DNA of 64,000 nucleotides. It comes from Gemmataceae bacterium. GTDB lineage: Bacteria; Planctomycetota; Planctomycetia; Gemmatales; Gemmataceae. The stretch spans positions 1 to 64,000 of the forward strand of contig JAHBXO010000025.1 of assembly GCA_019636445.1 (NCBI GenBank), given 5' to 3'. Position 1 is the first letter of the stretch; every line of letters starts with the position of its first letter. A model generated the notes under the pieces. That model was not told where the DNA came from, made no database searches, and was given only the letters and a program-made list of their open reading frames with translations. This document shows positions 1 through 8,891 of the stretch, one piece after another. A program made the translations under genes and the position numbers.

Positions 1-164
1 CACAACCCAAATCCACAAAAATGAGACACCCAAAATCGGAATAATCCGTAAATCACGAACGAAACGATGGTTGTGAATTCGATAACGTGTGAAAACTGTC
101 AAGAAATGGTTTCGAAACGGCATCAAAAGCCAATGCGATTATTGCAGCGGGCGAATTTTTTCGA

Positions 165-3100
165 CTACCGTCTCATTCCCCAGTCCCGTTCCCGTTCCCG
201 CAACCGTCTGCGGATCAGTGCCAGATCCCAGACGTCCAATCCCGAATCGAGTTGGTCGGTCACGCCGATCAGATACGGGCCGTTCGTCGCGAGCAATTCG
301 ACGGTGGTCCGACGCTCCGGGTGCTCGAGCGTGACAAGCATTTGACCGGTTTCGGTATCCCACAAACGGATCCGACCATCGATTTGCGAGAGCGCGATCC
401 ACGAACCGTCGCCCGCGAATGCGGCTGCGCAGTGGCTACCGCCCAGTCTCGCGCTCCGCTGCCATCGTTCGGTCTCGAGAATGTCGCCCGCGCTCGAACC
501 GGTCCACAACCATCGACCATCGGGGCTGAATTGCGGCGTCGTCGAAATCGGTTCGACGAATTCGGCGATCGGAGTCAGTTGTTCCAGAATCCAGATCGTC
601 AGGGAACGATCCCCGTTGCGAGTGACGGCGGTTCGGCCGTGCGGATCGAGCACGACTCCGGTCGTTCCCTCCGGCACCGGCCAATCCGTCAGGGCGTCGT
701 CTCGCGCCAGCCAGTAGTGCGACGGCTTGGTGCCGACGCCAACCTGAACGCGGCCGTCGCGCGACTGAGCGAGCAGCGGGGCGGGCAGGCGTACCGTTCG
801 ATCGTAGGCGACCTCGATTCGGGGATCCGTTCGATTGCCGAAACGGGCGGTGAGCCGTTCGGTCGGGAAGGATCCCTCCGACTGCTGAAGCAAAAGCTCA
901 CCATCGCGTGAAGAGGAAAGAATGAACGACGGACCGGTGGGAATCGATGCGATCCGGCGACCGGACGCAAGATCCCAAAAGACGAAACGATGGGGAATGT
1001 TCGCGGCGACGATGCGCTCCTGGTCTTGGAGATGCGGCTTGGAAAGTCCCAGCGGAACGCCGTTCTCGTAACACCGGATGGTTCTCCGCTCGCGGCCGGT
1101 TTCGAATCGCCAAACGTGAAGGGCACCGGTGTCGGAGAAGCCCGCCAGTCGTTGCCCCGTTCCAGACCATCGAAGCCGCGCGGTCGGGTTCGCGGACCGC
1201 TCCTCGACGAGGACTCGGCCCGATTCCGCATCGAAGACCGTCGCCTTCGTTGGTCCCATCGCGGCGAGGTAAAGCCCGGACGGGTGCACGGCGAGTTCGG
1301 TAACGGGTGTCGCGCTGGTCCATTCCGTCAGTTTCGCCGGTGAGTCGCTCGCGTCGAATTGCCGGATGCGGTGCCGCGAATCGTCGTGGTTGCCATCCCG
1401 ATCGGCGATGAACAATCCCCGGCCGTCGGGGTGCCACGCCATCGCGGTGATGCGACCGAAGTTGGCGTCGATTCGCCGGCGGTGACCGGTTTGTGCGTCG
1501 AGGAGGTGGCAAGACCCATCATGGCCGATGGCGACGATCGGCCGTGTCGGGTGCAACGCCAGAACGGGATTAGCGGTGGTTCGGTTCGTCAGCCCGGTTT
1601 GCACCCGCGAGATGGGAACACCATCCTCGGATCGATAACAACCCAGTTCGCCATTTCCTTGCAGCACGACGAATCGTTCGGCGCCCGGTGCCGCCGACCA
1701 TTCGGCGACATCGGGGATCGTGACGGGTGTATCCGCATCGGAGCGATTGAATGGCAAGAGTCGCAGTTCGCGATCCGCCGTCCGTGCCAAAACTTGTTGG
1801 CCGGGCAAAAACCGGAAGTCGATGTAGGTCCCGTCCGTGAATCGCGCGAGCGGTTCGGCATCGCCAAACCGGTAAATCATTAGTTCGCCTGCCGCGTCGA
1901 TCCGTCCATATCGATGGTGATCCGGGTCGATCTCGAGGTCTTTCGCTCCGGAGGCAATTCGGTCACCGGTCGGTTCGGCCTGCAGGTCCGGATTCACCAA
2001 CGCCGCGACGGTCAGGTCTCGTAATTCCTGCTCGATGGAGTCTCGCTGCCCGATTTCCCTTGCGAAACGATCGGCTTGATCGAGCAGGGCCAGCGTTTCG
2101 AATCGACGACCGGGACCGTGATTCGCGACCCGGGCACGAACCTGGAGCAAGAGAAGGTCCAGTTGGTTCCGTTGCATGTGCTGCAGTTGCGATTTCGAAT
2201 CGGCCAGCGCCGTCGCCATTCGCCAGTTCTGACGCGCGATGAACGCCGTCACGAGGAAGGTTCCGAAGAGGATCAGCGAACAGGCCGCGGCGAGGGCCGG
2301 GTTCGTACGGATCCAACACCACGATTGGGCGCGCAGGGTGGGTCGACGGGCGAGCGGCGGAAGACCATCGAGGAATCGTTGGAGATCGTCGCGAAACGCG
2401 GCCATGCCGGCATAGCGTCGACGGGGCTCTCGTTCGATCGCCTTGAGAACGATTGTTTCCAGTTCGCGGGGAATGAACGGATCGACGACCCGGGGCGGCG
2501 GCGGCGATTGCGTGAGGACGGCTTGTTGGAGTTCCGGCAAGTCGGTCTGTGGAAAGGCCGGCCGCAGGGTAAGCAATTCGTATAGCGTGACACCGAGGCC
2601 GTAGATGTCGCAGGCCGGTTCGGATTCACCGCGGAACCGTTCGGGTGCGAGATAACGGAGCGTACCGACGACTTCGCCGCGGCGCGTGAGATTGTCGGCG
2701 CGCTCGACTTTCGCCAGGCCGAAGTCGGCGATCCAAGTCTTGAGGTTTCGATCGATCAAGAGATTCGAGGGTTTGATGTCGCGGTGGACCACGCCGTTGC
2801 GGTGCGCGTGCGAAAGGCCGTCCGCCGCTTGAAGGGCGATCCGGGCCACCGCCCGATGCCAGTCCGCCGTACCCGGCGCGGGCAGGAGATCCGCGATGCT
2901 AGGTTGGTCCGGTTCCGGGTTGCTGGTTTCGGGGATACCGAAGAAGGAATCGTGGGCCATCGGAGGAGTGGGCGATTCGGGTTCTTCGTCGCGTCGGGTG
3001 CGCAGATCGGCGAGCACGCGGTTGATCCCGTCGCCCGGGATGAGATCCATCACCAGGTAGTGCAGGCCGTTCGTATCGAAAATGCCATGGATGGGGACGA

Positions 3101-3515
3101 TGTTGGGGTGGCGCAATCGATCGGTCGTCGAGGCCTCCTGGCGGAACCGATCCAGATCCTGTCGGGTGCGACCGGGAAGCAGGATCTTCAAGGCATAGCG
3201 GCGGTCGGGTGAGGAGCTTTGGGTCTCGCGGACCGTTTCGTAGACCATGCCCATCGAGCCGCCGCCGAGAAACCGAACGATCCGGAACTCGCCGAGTTGA
3301 TTGGGCAGGTGGACGGTTTTGTCGCGTGCGCTTTCGGCGGCGTGCTCCATCGCGAAGAGGGCGGGAACCAGCCGCCGGATCCGGTCCGCCAGATGCGGAT
3401 GCCGGGACGCCAGGACTTCGATATTCGGCGACGCTCCACGACGGGCGCAGACCAGTAATTCATCGACGATGCGGTCGAGTGTCGAGTCGTCGTCGGGCGG
3501 ATCGTCCGGGGTCAT
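165..3515 (-). CDS. Serine/threonine protein kinase with C-terminal WD40-like propeller
   Basis: A 1116-residue membrane-anchored Hanks-type kinase. Residues about 76-385 form the kinase domain: glycine-rich loop GGGSMG (84-89), lysine in ALK (110), catalytic HRDIKPSN (244-251) and DFG (264-266). An acidic, proline-rich insertion at about 172-215 interrupts the N-terminal half of the domain. One hydrophobic helix at about 407-427 anchors it, and the remaining ~690 residues contain WD40-like blades (for example near the end, DGRIRLWD), probably outside the cytoplasm. Its ATG overlaps the stop of the sigma-factor gene by 4 bp (ATGA), so the two are translationally coupled. In planctomycetes such kinases commonly sit next to ECF-like sigma factors and are thought to act in the same signalling path; the ligand is unknown. 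The kinase assignment is secure, the propeller fold is inferred. Confidence 0.93.
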   Translation of the reverse strand: MTPDDPPDDDSTLDRIVDELLVCARRGASPNIEVLASRHPHLADRIRRLVPALFAMEHAAESARDKTVHLPNQLGEFRIVRFLGGGSMGMVYETVRETQSSSPDRRYALKILLPGRTRQDLDRFRQEASTTDRLRHPNIVPIHGIFDTNGLHYLVMDLIPGDGINRVLADLRTRRDEEPESPTPPMAHDSFFGIPETSNPEPDQPSIADLLPAPGTADWHRAVARIALQAADGLSHAHRNGVVHRDIKPSNLLIDRNLKTWIADFGLAKVERADNLTRRGEVVGTLRYLAPERFRGESEPACDIYGLGVTLYELLTLRPAFPQTDLPELQQAVLTQSPPPPRVVDPFIPRELETIVLKAIEREPRRRYAGMAAFRDDLQRFLDGLPPLARRPTLRAQSWCWIRTNPALAAACSLILFGTFLVTAFIARQNWRMATALADSKSQLQHMQRNQLDLLLLQVRARVANHGPGRRFETLALLDQADRFAREIGQRDSIEQELRDLTVAALVNPDLQAEPTGDRIASGAKDLEIDPDHHRYGRIDAAGELMIYRFGDAEPLARFTDGTYIDFRFLPGQQVLARTADRELRLLPFNRSDADTPVTIPDVAEWSAAPGAERFVVLQGNGELGCYRSEDGVPISRVQTGLTNRTTANPVLALHPTRPIVAIGHDGSCHLLDAQTGHRRRIDANFGRITAMAWHPDGRGLFIADRDGNHDDSRHRIRQFDASDSPAKLTEWTSATPVTELAVHPSGLYLAAMGPTKATVFDAESGRVLVEERSANPTARLRWSGTGQRLAGFSDTGALHVWRFETGRERRTIRCYENGVPLGLSKPHLQDQERIVAANIPHRFVFWDLASGRRIASIPTGPSFILSSSRDGELLLQQSEGSFPTERLTARFGNRTDPRIEVAYDRTVRLPAPLLAQSRDGRVQVGVGTKPSHYWLARDDALTDWPVPEGTTGVVLDPHGRTAVTRNGDRSLTIWILEQLTPIAEFVEPISTTPQFSPDGRWLWTGSSAGDILETERWQRSARLGGSHCAAAFAGDGSWIALSQIDGRIRLWDTETGQMLVTLEHPERRTTVELLATNGPYLIGVTDQLDSGLDVWDLALIRRRLRERERDWGMRR

Positions 3516-4162
3516 GAGACGACCTCGCGGTCCGCGTCGATTCCTTTGAGAAGACTGGTGATCCGTTCCAATGCCCGCAGGTAGCGCTTGCGCGCGGCGG
3601 CCTCGGTGATGCCGAGGACCGTGGACGTTTCCAATGCGGTCAGTTGTTCGAAGTGTCGGAGCACGAGCACTTCGCGGTCGTCGGTCGCGAGCGAGTCGAG
3701 CGCCGCGATCACGCGACGGCGGCGCTCTTCGAGGATCGCCTCCGAGACGGGGGATTCTTCCCTACCGACCAGCAGGCCGGCTAGATTGACGGACGACGCC
3801 TCCGGAAACGGATGCACGCCGTTGGCCGGTCGGCGCTTCTTGACGCGGAGTTGCCGGCGGTGCACGCGCGACAGTGCGTCGCCGACCAGGTAGCGCAGCC
3901 AGAGGAAAAACGAGACCTTCGGCTGTTCGAGATACTGCGGCAATCGATCCAGCACGAGTTTATAGGCGTCTTGAAGGACGTCCGAAGGATCGACGAGGCC
4001 CGCTAGCCGGGGGTCGAGGCGCAGGCGCACGATCCGGCGTAGTCGCGGGCCATGTGCCTGGACGATGACGTTCCAGGCGCCGCGATCCCCCGCGACGGCT
4101 TGGCGGATCAACTCGAGCGAGTCGTCGGCGTTCGGTGTGGGGGTATCGGACATCGGCGACAT
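3512..4162 (-). CDS. ECF-like RNA polymerase sigma-70 family factor
   Basis: A 216-residue sigma factor. Region 2 lies at about 25-95 (LVDPSDVLQDAYKLVL is typical of planctomycete ECF-like factors) and region 4 at about 150-205 (LATDDREVLVLRHFEQL then a helix-turn-helix ending in AAARKRYLRALER). It should direct RNA polymerase to a small regulon. No anti-sigma factor is next to it; instead the downstream gene is a Ser/Thr kinase overlapping it by 4 bp, which fits regulation by phosphorylation. An in-frame ATG at 4153 has a better-placed AGGA upstream and is an equally good start. The gene lies 54 bp behind the deacetylase gene and may share its transcript. Confidence 0.9.
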   Translation of the reverse strand: MSPMSDTPTPNADDSLELIRQAVAGDRGAWNVIVQAHGPRLRRIVRLRLDPRLAGLVDPSDVLQDAYKLVLDRLPQYLEQPKVSFFLWLRYLVGDALSRVHRRQLRVKKRRPANGVHPFPEASSVNLAGLLVGREESPVSEAILEERRRRVIAALDSLATDDREVLVLRHFEQLTALETSTVLGITEAAARKRYLRALERITSLLKGIDADREVVS

Positions 4163-4216
4163 CCTACCGCCGACGGAGAACGGAGTACAAACGAGTTTTG
4201 TCGATCGGCGAGGAAA

Positions 4217-5113
4217 TCAGGCAACCGAAGACAACGGGATTCCTGCCGATGCGGCCCCGGTGGTGATCCCGGCCGCGTCGATCGGCTGGAATCCTGCGTC
4301 GCGAATCGCCCGATCCAATCCCGGATCGGAAAGGCGTTCGTACTCCACGACCCGCCTTTGAATCTGACCATCGGTGAGGCTGCCGTCCCGACCGACCAAC
4401 GTGCGATCGAAATGCCCGGGGTGACACGTGAGTTCGACGGTCCGGCCCGTGCTCGCCGCGAGCCAGTTCATGAAGAACCGAGGATCGTGCACGCAGGGCG
4501 GATCGGTGACGCCGATCAATTCATCGTTGCCCGGAAACGCATAGCTTCGGGACTGGCCGAACCGAGAGAGCAGAAGTCGTTTGAGCCGCCCGCCGGGAAC
4601 GCCGTTCAATGTCGCGCGCGATTCGACCACGCGACGGACGAACGGCACGGGTTCCTGACCTTCAAGGATGTGCATTAGTGCGCGACGAACCGGCGCGAAG
4701 ACCTGAAGATGATGGTGACAGTTCACATTGCGCGGCAACTGCTCCGTGAGATCGAGAAAACGGATGTACTGCGCGCTCAACTCGGATTCGATTTCCGACT
4801 CGCGGATCCGACCCTGCATGAGACGCAGCAGGAAACGCCCCAGGGTGTGGAATCGACCGCGCCGGTCGACCAGCGACGGCACGAGATCCGGCGAACAGAC
4901 CGGGCTGTCGAGAGTCAGGCAGGGGTGCCAGCCTAGCTCGACCGGGCAGCCGCGCCGCTGCCACTGGCGGACGCCGTCGCGGGCGAAGGGTGATGTCACG
5001 AGCAGAACGGTCGATCGGACGACGCCCAATTCCGCGAGGTCGAGAATCCCGCGGGACGTTTCCGGTCCGATGCCGAAGTCGTCCGCCGTGATCAGGAGCA
5101 GTCGATCGGGCAT
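4217..5113 (-). CDS. ChbG/HpnK (YdjC) family carbohydrate deacetylase
   Basis: A 298-residue enzyme of the YdjC fold, which removes N-acetyl groups from sugars or sugar-lipids using a metal. Visible motifs are the N-terminal metal site ITADDFG (residues 7-13), LGWHPCL, and the histidine cluster NCHHHLQVF, followed by LTCHPGHFD near the end. The ATG at 5113 is chosen because it overlaps the stop of the upstream glycosyltransferase by one base (TGATG) and starts exactly at the conserved core; longer in-frame extensions lie inside that gene. Pairing with a glycosyltransferase suggests that an N-acetylated sugar is first transferred to a carrier and then deacetylated, as in HpnI/HpnK of hopanoid synthesis, although the partner here is not HpnI-like. 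The substrate is unknown. Confidence 0.85.
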   Translation of the reverse strand: MPDRLLLITADDFGIGPETSRGILDLAELGVVRSTVLLVTSPFARDGVRQWQRRGCPVELGWHPCLTLDSPVCSPDLVPSLVDRRGRFHTLGRFLLRLMQGRIRESEIESELSAQYIRFLDLTEQLPRNVNCHHHLQVFAPVRRALMHILEGQEPVPFVRRVVESRATLNGVPGGRLKRLLLSRFGQSRSYAFPGNDELIGVTDPPCVHDPRFFMNWLAASTGRTVELTCHPGHFDRTLVGRDGSLTDGQIQRRVVEYERLSDPGLDRAIRDAGFQPIDAAGITTGAASAGIPLSSVA

Positions 5114-5889
5114 CACGCGGCTTCCCGCGCGAGTGTCGATTTGCGACCGATGGCGACAAACGGAGGCATCAGGATCCGCTTCCACTTGCGGCGGATCTGG
5201 TAAAGTTCCCGAAGCATGGTCAGGGCGGAACGGAATCCGGTCGTACTAACCCGATCGCGGCAACGGACCCGCACGGGAACCTCGATGACGGGGATCGCGC
5301 TGCGATCCAACGCGAGGAGCAATTCGCAGTCGAAGCCGAATCCGTCGCAGGTCGTACGCGGGAGAAGGTGATGGATGATTTCGGCAGTGAAGCCCTTCAA
5401 GCCGGCCTGGGAGTCGATCTGGCGGATTGGCAGGACGCGCCGGGCGAGCCAGCCGAAGACGGCGCTCTGGAACTGCCGGCGATACGCGTAGCCGAGAAGG
5501 TGCGGGGGCACGACCAGTTCGCTGTCGGGGTGGGTACGGGACGCGATCGCGGCGACGGCGCCCTGGCGGAGCGTGTCCGCGATGCGGAGGATATCGTCGA
5601 ATCCGTAGGCTAGGTCGATGTCGGTGAAGATGCGATATTCGCCGCAGGCCGCGAGCAAGCCCGTCCGGACCGCGTACCCTTTGCCGCGGTTGCCCGGGTA
5701 GGAGACGACCCGAATCCGATCGTCCGGGGGCAGGCGATTCAGTTGCGTCGTCGTGTCGTCGGTGCATCCGTCGAGGACGATCACGACTTCCCACGGATCG
5801 GGCTGGCCGTCCAGAAAGTCGGTGAGCGCGTGCCAGGTCGAGGCGATCGTCGGGCCGGGGTTGTAGGCGGGCAGCACGAGACTGAACAC
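5113..5889 (-). CDS. Family 2 glycosyltransferase, dolichol-phosphate sugar synthase-like
   Basis: A 258-residue GT-A fold transferase. It opens directly with VLPAYNPG, followed by VLDGCTDDT, the DXD-type metal site FTDIDLAYGFDD and the acceptor-region motif DSQAGLKGF, an order typical of DPM1/polyprenyl-phosphate glycosyltransferases. No transmembrane helices are evident, so it is probably cytosolic or peripheral. The donor sugar cannot be read from sequence. It is the first gene of a minus-strand run with the deacetylase (1-bp overlap), sigma factor and kinase, so it may build a polyprenyl-linked or lipid-linked sugar that the deacetylase then modifies. Confidence 0.87.
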   Translation of the reverse strand: MFSLVLPAYNPGPTIASTWHALTDFLDGQPDPWEVVIVLDGCTDDTTTQLNRLPPDDRIRVVSYPGNRGKGYAVRTGLLAACGEYRIFTDIDLAYGFDDILRIADTLRQGAVAAIASRTHPDSELVVPPHLLGYAYRRQFQSAVFGWLARRVLPIRQIDSQAGLKGFTAEIIHHLLPRTTCDGFGFDCELLLALDRSAIPVIEVPVRVRCRDRVSTTGFRSALTMLRELYQIRRKWKRILMPPFVAIGRKSTLAREAA

Positions 5890-6050
5890 GGGCGACGTCC
5901 TTGCCGCAGGGTACTTCGCGAGAAGCTAACCGATTCGAGGACTGGCTGGAAAGGCGAATCTGCGCGGTCCGCGTCGGCGGTGCGAGATTGACAGGACCGC
6001 GCCGACACGGCATATCCCCGGTCGAGGGACGGTTCCGTCCGGGGGCGATC

Positions 6051-6641
6051 ATGCAACGACTCGTGGGACTGTGCGGTTTGCTCGCGGCCGGGTGCGCGAC
6101 GGTGCCGCCGTTGGACAATCCGTTGACGGTCCGTGCCGTCGAAGAAAACCCGGCCCTGATCGCGCCCGTGACGCCCGATGCCAATAGTTACGCGAAGCTC
6201 TGGGAGCACGTGATCGACGTGCTGGATGACGATTTCGAACTGAAACCGCCATCCCGCTATGCCGGATATCTGGAGTCGGTGCCGCGAATTGCACCGGGGT
6301 ACGAACAACCCTGGAAGTCCGGCTCGCCGGACCGCCGGGAACGTCTCATCGCCACGGCGCAGACCGTCCGGAATACGGCGAAGATCTGGATCAACGCCGG
6401 CGATCGCGGCGGCTACCGCGTTTACGTCGAGGTGTGGCGGGAGTTGCTCGATCAGGAGCAACCGATCCGAGCCATCGGCGGCGCTGCCGTCTTCAGCGAA
6501 GCGCCAACCGTCGACCGCCGGTTCGACGTGGTGGGCGTCGAATCCTCGGCCGAGCGGAACTGGATTCCCGCCGGCCGCGATTACGCCTACGAACAGCGGA
6601 TATTGTCCCGGATCCGTGCCCGATCGAACGAGTGCCGCTGA
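6051..6641 (+). CDS. Putative lipoprotein of unknown function
   Basis: A 196-residue exported protein. It starts with a short hydrophobic signal ending in the lipobox LLAAGC, so Cys15 should be lipidated. The ATG at 6051 is preferred over the upstream in-frame start because it puts the signal peptide at the N-terminus. The mature part contains a mixed alpha/beta segment with RVYVEVWREL and shows no motif I recognise. It ends 1 bp before the convergent histidine kinase gene. Function unknown; membrane anchoring is inferred from the lipobox. Confidence 0.7.
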   Translation: MQRLVGLCGLLAAGCATVPPLDNPLTVRAVEENPALIAPVTPDANSYAKLWEHVIDVLDDDFELKPPSRYAGYLESVPRIAPGYEQPWKSGSPDRRERLIATAQTVRNTAKIWINAGDRGGYRVYVEVWRELLDQEQPIRAIGGAAVFSEAPTVDRRFDVVGVESSAERNWIPAGRDYAYEQRILSRIRARSNECR

Positions 6642-6642
6642 A

Positions 6643-7401
6643 TTACAGTTCTTCGATCCGCTTCTTCGGCAACTTGATCGTGAAGGTCGAACCTTTGCCG
6701 ACGACGCTTTCGACGCGGATGCGCCCTTGATGTTGTTCGATGATCTGGCGGCAGACGCTGAGGCCGAGCCCGGTGCCGCCGCGGCCGTACTCGTCGGGCA
6801 GTTTTGTGGTGAAGAACGGCTCGAAGATCTGCCGGAGGTTTTCGGGCGCGATCCCCAAACCCGTGTCGGCGATCTTGATCTCGGACGTTTCGCCGTCCGG
6901 GAGTTCCCGCGTTTCGATGCGAAGACGGCCGCCGTTCGGCATCGCCTGCCGCGCGTTGATGATGAGGTTCACGAGAATCTGTTCAATCTGGCCGGCGACG
7001 ACCAGTGCGGTCGGTCGGCCATGGAAGCGTTTCTCGACCTGCACGCGGTGTTTGGAAAGGTCCTTGTCGGTGAGGATGAGAACATCCTCGATCAGTTTTA
7101 CGAGGTCGGTCTGTTCGCGAAGGGTGGAGTTGTTCCGGGCGAAGCCGAGCATGCTGTTGACGATGGTCGCGGCTCGCTGACCGCCGCGGATGATTCGTTC
7201 GAACGCCTGGGTTTGGGCGGCGGGATCCTGTCCGCGGAGTCCCATTTTGGCGTAATTGAGAATAGTCGTCAGGATGTTGTTGAATTCATGTGCGACGCTC
7301 GACGCCAATTCGCCAACGCTGCTGAGCCGTTGCGCCTGCAACAGTTGCTGGCGGAGCGAATCCAATTCGGCGGTGGGTGCAAGGACTTCGTGGCTCGTCA
7401 T
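6643..7401 (-). CDS. Soluble sensor histidine kinase
   Basis: A 252-residue histidine kinase with no transmembrane segment and almost no N-terminal sensor region. A short coiled segment (10-28) leads into the dimerisation/phosphoacceptor box SSVAHEFNNIL with His38, then the N box NLIINARQAMPNGG, the D box ADTGLGI, the F box FEPFFTTK and the G box GGTGLGLS. AHEFNN is the form seen in NtrB-like and cytoplasmic hybrid-type kinases. It ends convergently with the lipoprotein gene and starts opposite the DUF1559 gene across a 260-bp gap. No response regulator is beside it, so its partner is elsewhere; input may come by protein-protein contact. Confidence 0.9.
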   Translation of the reverse strand: MTSHEVLAPTAELDSLRQQLLQAQRLSSVGELASSVAHEFNNILTTILNYAKMGLRGQDPAAQTQAFERIIRGGQRAATIVNSMLGFARNNSTLREQTDLVKLIEDVLILTDKDLSKHRVQVEKRFHGRPTALVVAGQIEQILVNLIINARQAMPNGGRLRIETRELPDGETSEIKIADTGLGIAPENLRQIFEPFFTTKLPDEYGRGGTGLGLSVCRQIIEQHQGRIRVESVVGKGSTFTIKLPKKRIEEL

Positions 7402-7661
7402 AGCCGCCTCCGGGTTCCGATGTCAAACCGTATCGGTTGTGCGGGCGGAGGCTCTTCATCATTTCGCAATCGGTCGATTCAGAAAGAAGGCGGCAAAAAG
7501 TGGGATTCGTGTTTGAACGGTGGAAATTTGATGAAATCCGTAAAGATTTGGGATGATTCGGCTTGTCAATCTCGTCATAATCTGGGCAGGGAATTCTCGC
7601 CGACGTGCCTAACGCTATTTTTCTGTCCTCTCCGGCCGTCGATTCCCTTTCGGAGGTGCGC

Positions 7662-8789
7662 ATGTCTCGAATTCGTCCACGCAAGGGGTTCACGCTCATT
7701 GAACTCCTTGTGGTGATCGCGATCATCGCGATCCTGATCGGGCTTTTGTTGCCCGCCGTGCAGAAGGTCCGGGAGGCAGCCGCCCGCTCGACCTGCACGA
7801 ACAACCTGAAACAGATGGGGTTGGCGCTACACAATTACGAAAGCACCAACGGGAAGCTGCCGACGTGGGGTTTTAACTTCGCGACGAATCCCCGGCCGGC
7901 GAATCCGTACGGCAGTCAAACGCAAGGCTGGACGGCGCTCGTGCTGATCGCCGATTACATTGAACAAGGCCCCCTTAAGAACCAAATCAACACGAGCATT
8001 TCGATTCTCGATCCGCTCAATCTGCCGCCGCCGGCTCCCGGATCGACCAACCCGGCCGGTATGACTCCTGTGAAAGTCTTTGTCTGTCCGTCCGTTCCCA
8101 ACTCCTTGGATCTTGCCAACTACGACTCGATCATGACCTCGTATGGTTTCCCGACCGGCAACCGATACTCTCGCACCGATTACTGGCCGTTTACGGGTTA
8201 CGATGAAACGTTGCTGACGGTCACCACTCGATGCAATGGCAATCCCTACAACGGCCCAACGGCACAGGCGCAGGCTCGAAATTCCGGGGCTCTTTCCGTT
8301 GGGACGGGCACGCCAATTGGACCGAATCAGGGTAATTCGTTGGTGTCGATCACCGACGGCACGAGCAACACGTTGTTCTTCACCGAAATCGGCGGCCGAG
8401 GACTGAACCTCTACATCCGCGGCCGGTCGATCGCCCCAATTCCGTCCAACGTGGCTTCGTTGGCCAGTCTTTCGCCTCAGCCGATCGCTCCGACGTCTGG
8501 TCAGGGGGATATTTCGCTCTACGCCCGCGGTGCGTGGGCGGATCAGGCTGGCGTGTCGTATCTCCGCGGGTATCTCGTCAACGCGACGAATAACGCCGTC
8601 GATCCGACCCAGGGCTGCCAAGTCGTCAACGCCACCAATCACGGAGCGCCGTACTCGTTCCATACCGGTGGCGTGAACACGCTTCGCTGCGATGGCTCGG
8701 TGAGTTTCATGAAAGACAGCATCACGGGACCGATCCTGGCGGCGTTCATCTCCCGCAACGGCGGTGAATCGGTGCCGCTCGATCAATAA
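7662..8789 (+). CDS. DUF1559 domain protein with type IV prepilin-like N-terminus
   Basis: A 375-residue member of the large planctomycete DUF1559 family. The N-terminus carries the prepilin peptidase motif GFTLIE (residues 9-14, cleavage after Gly9) followed by a hydrophobic helix. The C-terminus has the family's closing block with HTGGVNTLRCDGSV. The ATG at 7662 is chosen because it leaves an 8-residue basic leader and has GGAGG at 7652-7656; the upstream in-frame ATG at 7605 would add 19 unlikely residues. These proteins are probably pseudopilin-like surface or periplasmic proteins; their individual roles are unknown. A strong hairpin lies 27 bp after the stop. Confidence 0.92.
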   Translation: MSRIRPRKGFTLIELLVVIAIIAILIGLLLPAVQKVREAAARSTCTNNLKQMGLALHNYESTNGKLPTWGFNFATNPRPANPYGSQTQGWTALVLIADYIEQGPLKNQINTSISILDPLNLPPPAPGSTNPAGMTPVKVFVCPSVPNSLDLANYDSIMTSYGFPTGNRYSRTDYWPFTGYDETLLTVTTRCNGNPYNGPTAQAQARNSGALSVGTGTPIGPNQGNSLVSITDGTSNTLFFTEIGGRGLNLYIRGRSIAPIPSNVASLASLSPQPIAPTSGQGDISLYARGAWADQAGVSYLRGYLVNATNNAVDPTQGCQVVNATNHGAPYSFHTGGVNTLRCDGSVSFMKDSITGPILAAFISRNGGESVPLDQ

Positions 8790-8816
8790 GTCGATTTGCC
8801 GAAGAATTCGCGAAAC

Positions 8817-8851
8817 CGGCCGGCCGGGGCTTTTCAAGCCCCGGCCGGCCG
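8817..8851 (+). terminator. Terminator-like hairpin after the DUF1559 gene
   Basis: Two 16-nt arms (8817-8832 and 8836-8851) are perfect inverted copies around a 3-nt loop and are built of GGCCGG units. The run after the stem is only weakly T-rich, so it may act as an attenuating or RNA-stabilising hairpin rather than a classical terminator. It separates the prepilin-like gene from the metallophosphoesterase gene. Confidence 0.6.
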
Positions 8852-8891
8852 ATTATCGTTTGCGCATCTCCTTCCCGAGGATACTCCCACC

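Noticed and set aside
67..345. A short plus-strand frame at the left edge
   Set aside because: It overlaps the end of the kinase gene and has no conserved feature; the region 1-164 shows no gene I can support.
6259..7716. A 485-codon plus-strand frame crossing the lipoprotein, histidine kinase and DUF1559 genes
   Set aside because: It overlaps three well-supported genes in other frames and shows no coherent domain.
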